From assembly GCA_024235955.1 (NCBI GenBank), contig JACKLJ010000001.1:1349501-1413500 (forward strand): a stretch of DNA of 64,000 bases. The letters run 5' to 3'. The notes under the pieces are model-generated. The model saw only the letters and a program-made list of their open reading frames with translations, did no database searches and was not told the origin of the DNA. This DNA comes from Burkholderiaceae bacterium. Its GTDB lineage: Bacteria > Pseudomonadota > Gammaproteobacteria > Burkholderiales > Burkholderiaceae_C. Position numbers and translations under genes: made by a program. Positions 63,165 through 64,000 of the stretch are shown piece after piece; position 1 is the stretch's first letter; the number at the start of each line of letters is the position of its first letter.

Positions 63165-63250
63165 CGAAGGCCGCGGAGCAGACCAACCCGACGCACGCCG
63201 TGGTCGGGCTTGTACCGGCCACCCGCCGTCGGCGCCCTCACCAAGTAAGA
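63165..63250 (+). repeat. Dispersed repeat family B, partial copy 4
   Basis: CACCGCCGAAGGCCGCGGAG, then a GCACGCCGTGGTCGGGCTTG stretch and TACCGGCCAC. It matches the module at the left end of the 33-kb copy in the opposite orientation and lacks the AAAGAAAGTAGG arm. GGTCGGGCTTGTACCGGCC can form a short hairpin. Confidence 0.78.
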
Positions 63251-63285
63251 GCGGCAAGGCGCGCCAGCACCTCAAAGGGTGCCAT

Positions 63286-64000
63286 TCAGATCTGGCTCAA
63301 GCCCTTGTACAGCATGTACGCGCCCAGCAGGAACAGGATGCTGGCGAACACGCGCTTGAGCTTCTTCACCGGTAGCGCGTGCGCGGCCTTGGCACCCACC
63401 GGCGCCATCAGCACGCTGCAGACGGCGATTACCACCAGCGCCGGCAGCCACACGTAGCCGAAGGAGTGGGGCGGCAGGTTCTCTACCTTCAGGCCGCTCA
63501 CGATGTAGCCCGCCACGTTGGCCAGCGCGATGGGAAAGCCCAGCCCGGCGCTGGTGGCCACCGCCGCGTGGATGGGCACGTTGCACCAGGTCATGAACGG
63601 CACGCTGACGAAGCCCCCGCCCGCGCCCACCAGGCCCGAGAGGAAACCGATGCCGCCGCCCGCGCCCAGCAGGCCCGCCGGGCCCGGCAGCTGGCGCGAA
63701 GCGGCGGGCTTCTTGTCCAGGAACATCTGCGTGGCCGAGAAGAACACGAACACCGCGAACACCAGCGCCAGCGCCGCGCCCTTGAGCACGGCGAACACGC
63801 CCAGGCTGGCCACCATGGCGCCCAGCACGATGCCCGGCGCCAGCAGCTTGACGATGTCCCAGCGCACCGCGCCTTTCTTGTGGTGCGCCCGCACGCTGCT
63901 GACCGAGGTGAAGATGATGGTTGCCATGGAGGTGGCGATGGCCATCTTCACCGCCAGTCCAGGCGCCACGCCGCGCGCGCCCAGGATGGCCGACAGGAAG
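63286..64000 (-). CDS. TauE/SafE-family membrane permease, N-terminus beyond window
   Basis: The frame runs from the stop at 63286 to the window edge without an upstream stop; about 238 residues are seen. A GTG at 63969 is in frame but the preceding codons (FLSAILGARG) continue a helix, so the real start lies outside. Typical features are LSGLVGAGGGFVSVPF and six or more helices. Family members export sulphoacetate, sulphite or related anions; the substrate is unknown. It runs convergent to the preceding gene across repeat DNA. Confidence 0.88.
   Translation of the reverse strand, partial: FLSAILGARGVAPGLAVKMAIATSMATIIFTSVSSVRAHHKKGAVRWDIVKLLAPGIVLGAMVASLGVFAVLKGAALALVFAVFVFFSATQMFLDKKPAASRQLPGPAGLLGAGGGIGFLSGLVGAGGGFVSVPFMTWCNVPIHAAVATSAGLGFPIALANVAGYIVSGLKVENLPPHSFGYVWLPALVVIAVCSVLMAPVGAKAAHALPVKKLKRVFASILFLLGAYMLYKGLSQI

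Overview
The window is about 64 kb of high-GC DNA. Gene order and protein types point to a betaproteobacterium of the order Burkholderiales, most likely the family Comamonadaceae. The signs are a secG / tRNA-Leu / nuoA-N block followed by a DUF2818 gene, a fused MrpAB subunit, and a dense family of short intergenic repeats with the core TAGCTGCCTGCGCCCGCC. The genus cannot be fixed from the sequence alone. No phage, insertion sequence, CRISPR array or rRNA gene was seen.

Layout. (1) 1-11.3 kb: nitrogen scavenging. A truncated, divergent NCS1-permease-like gene is followed by a five-gene urea/short-chain-amide ABC transporter (urtABCDE), formamidase fmdA, zinc-ribbon fmdB, aliphatic amidase amiE, and a MoxR-type AAA+ ATPase plus VWA-protein pair related to CbbQ/CbbO and NorQ/NorD. 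(2) 11.4-16.5 kb: urease ureA-ureJ-ureB-ureC-ureE-ureF-ureG; no ureD is present. (3) 16.7-21.6 kb: single genes (CBS protein, tsaD, a small heat-shock protein, a DUF2242 lipoprotein, an orphan periplasmic binding protein). (4) 21.7-28.6 kb, minus strand: a Mrp-type Na+(K+)/H+ antiporter operon (AB fusion, C, D, E, F, G) in which 0.7 kb of repeat DNA separates F from G. (5) 28.7-33.0 kb: a QseBC-like two-component system, a small Lys/Ala-rich exported protein and a DegP/HtrA-type protease. (6) 33.8-38.5 kb: a small secreted protein, a class I aminotransferase, an AraC-type regulator, a PMT/ArnT-like glycosyltransferase and an EamA transporter. (7) 38.6-43.7 kb: rpsO-pnp, a quinone oxidoreductase, tpiA and secG. 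(8) 43.9-59.9 kb: tRNA-Leu(GAG), the complete 14-gene complex I operon nuoA-N, DUF2818, a NUDIX hydrolase and DUF1178. (9) 59.9-64 kb: an FNR-type regulator divergent from hemN with a perfect FNR box between them, a small SafE/DsbD_2-like membrane protein, and a TauE/SafE permease cut by the window end.

How the genes fit together. The first 16 kb read as one nitrogen-supply island: import of amides and urea, hydrolysis of amides by FmdA and AmiE, hydrolysis of urea by urease, all yielding ammonia. The ATPase/VWA pair between the amidases and urease is of a class that remodels metalloenzymes, and its client here is unknown. The nuo block, fnr/hemN and the Mrp antiporter belong to respiration and ion homeostasis.

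The most unusual non-coding feature is the repeat content. At least 14 copies of a roughly 45-60 bp element (family A) sit in gaps between genes. One copy contains the ureJ start codon and one encodes the first part of a histidine kinase. A second, modular element (family B) forms an inverted pair of about 430 bp that flanks mrpF-to-degP, with two partial copies elsewhere.
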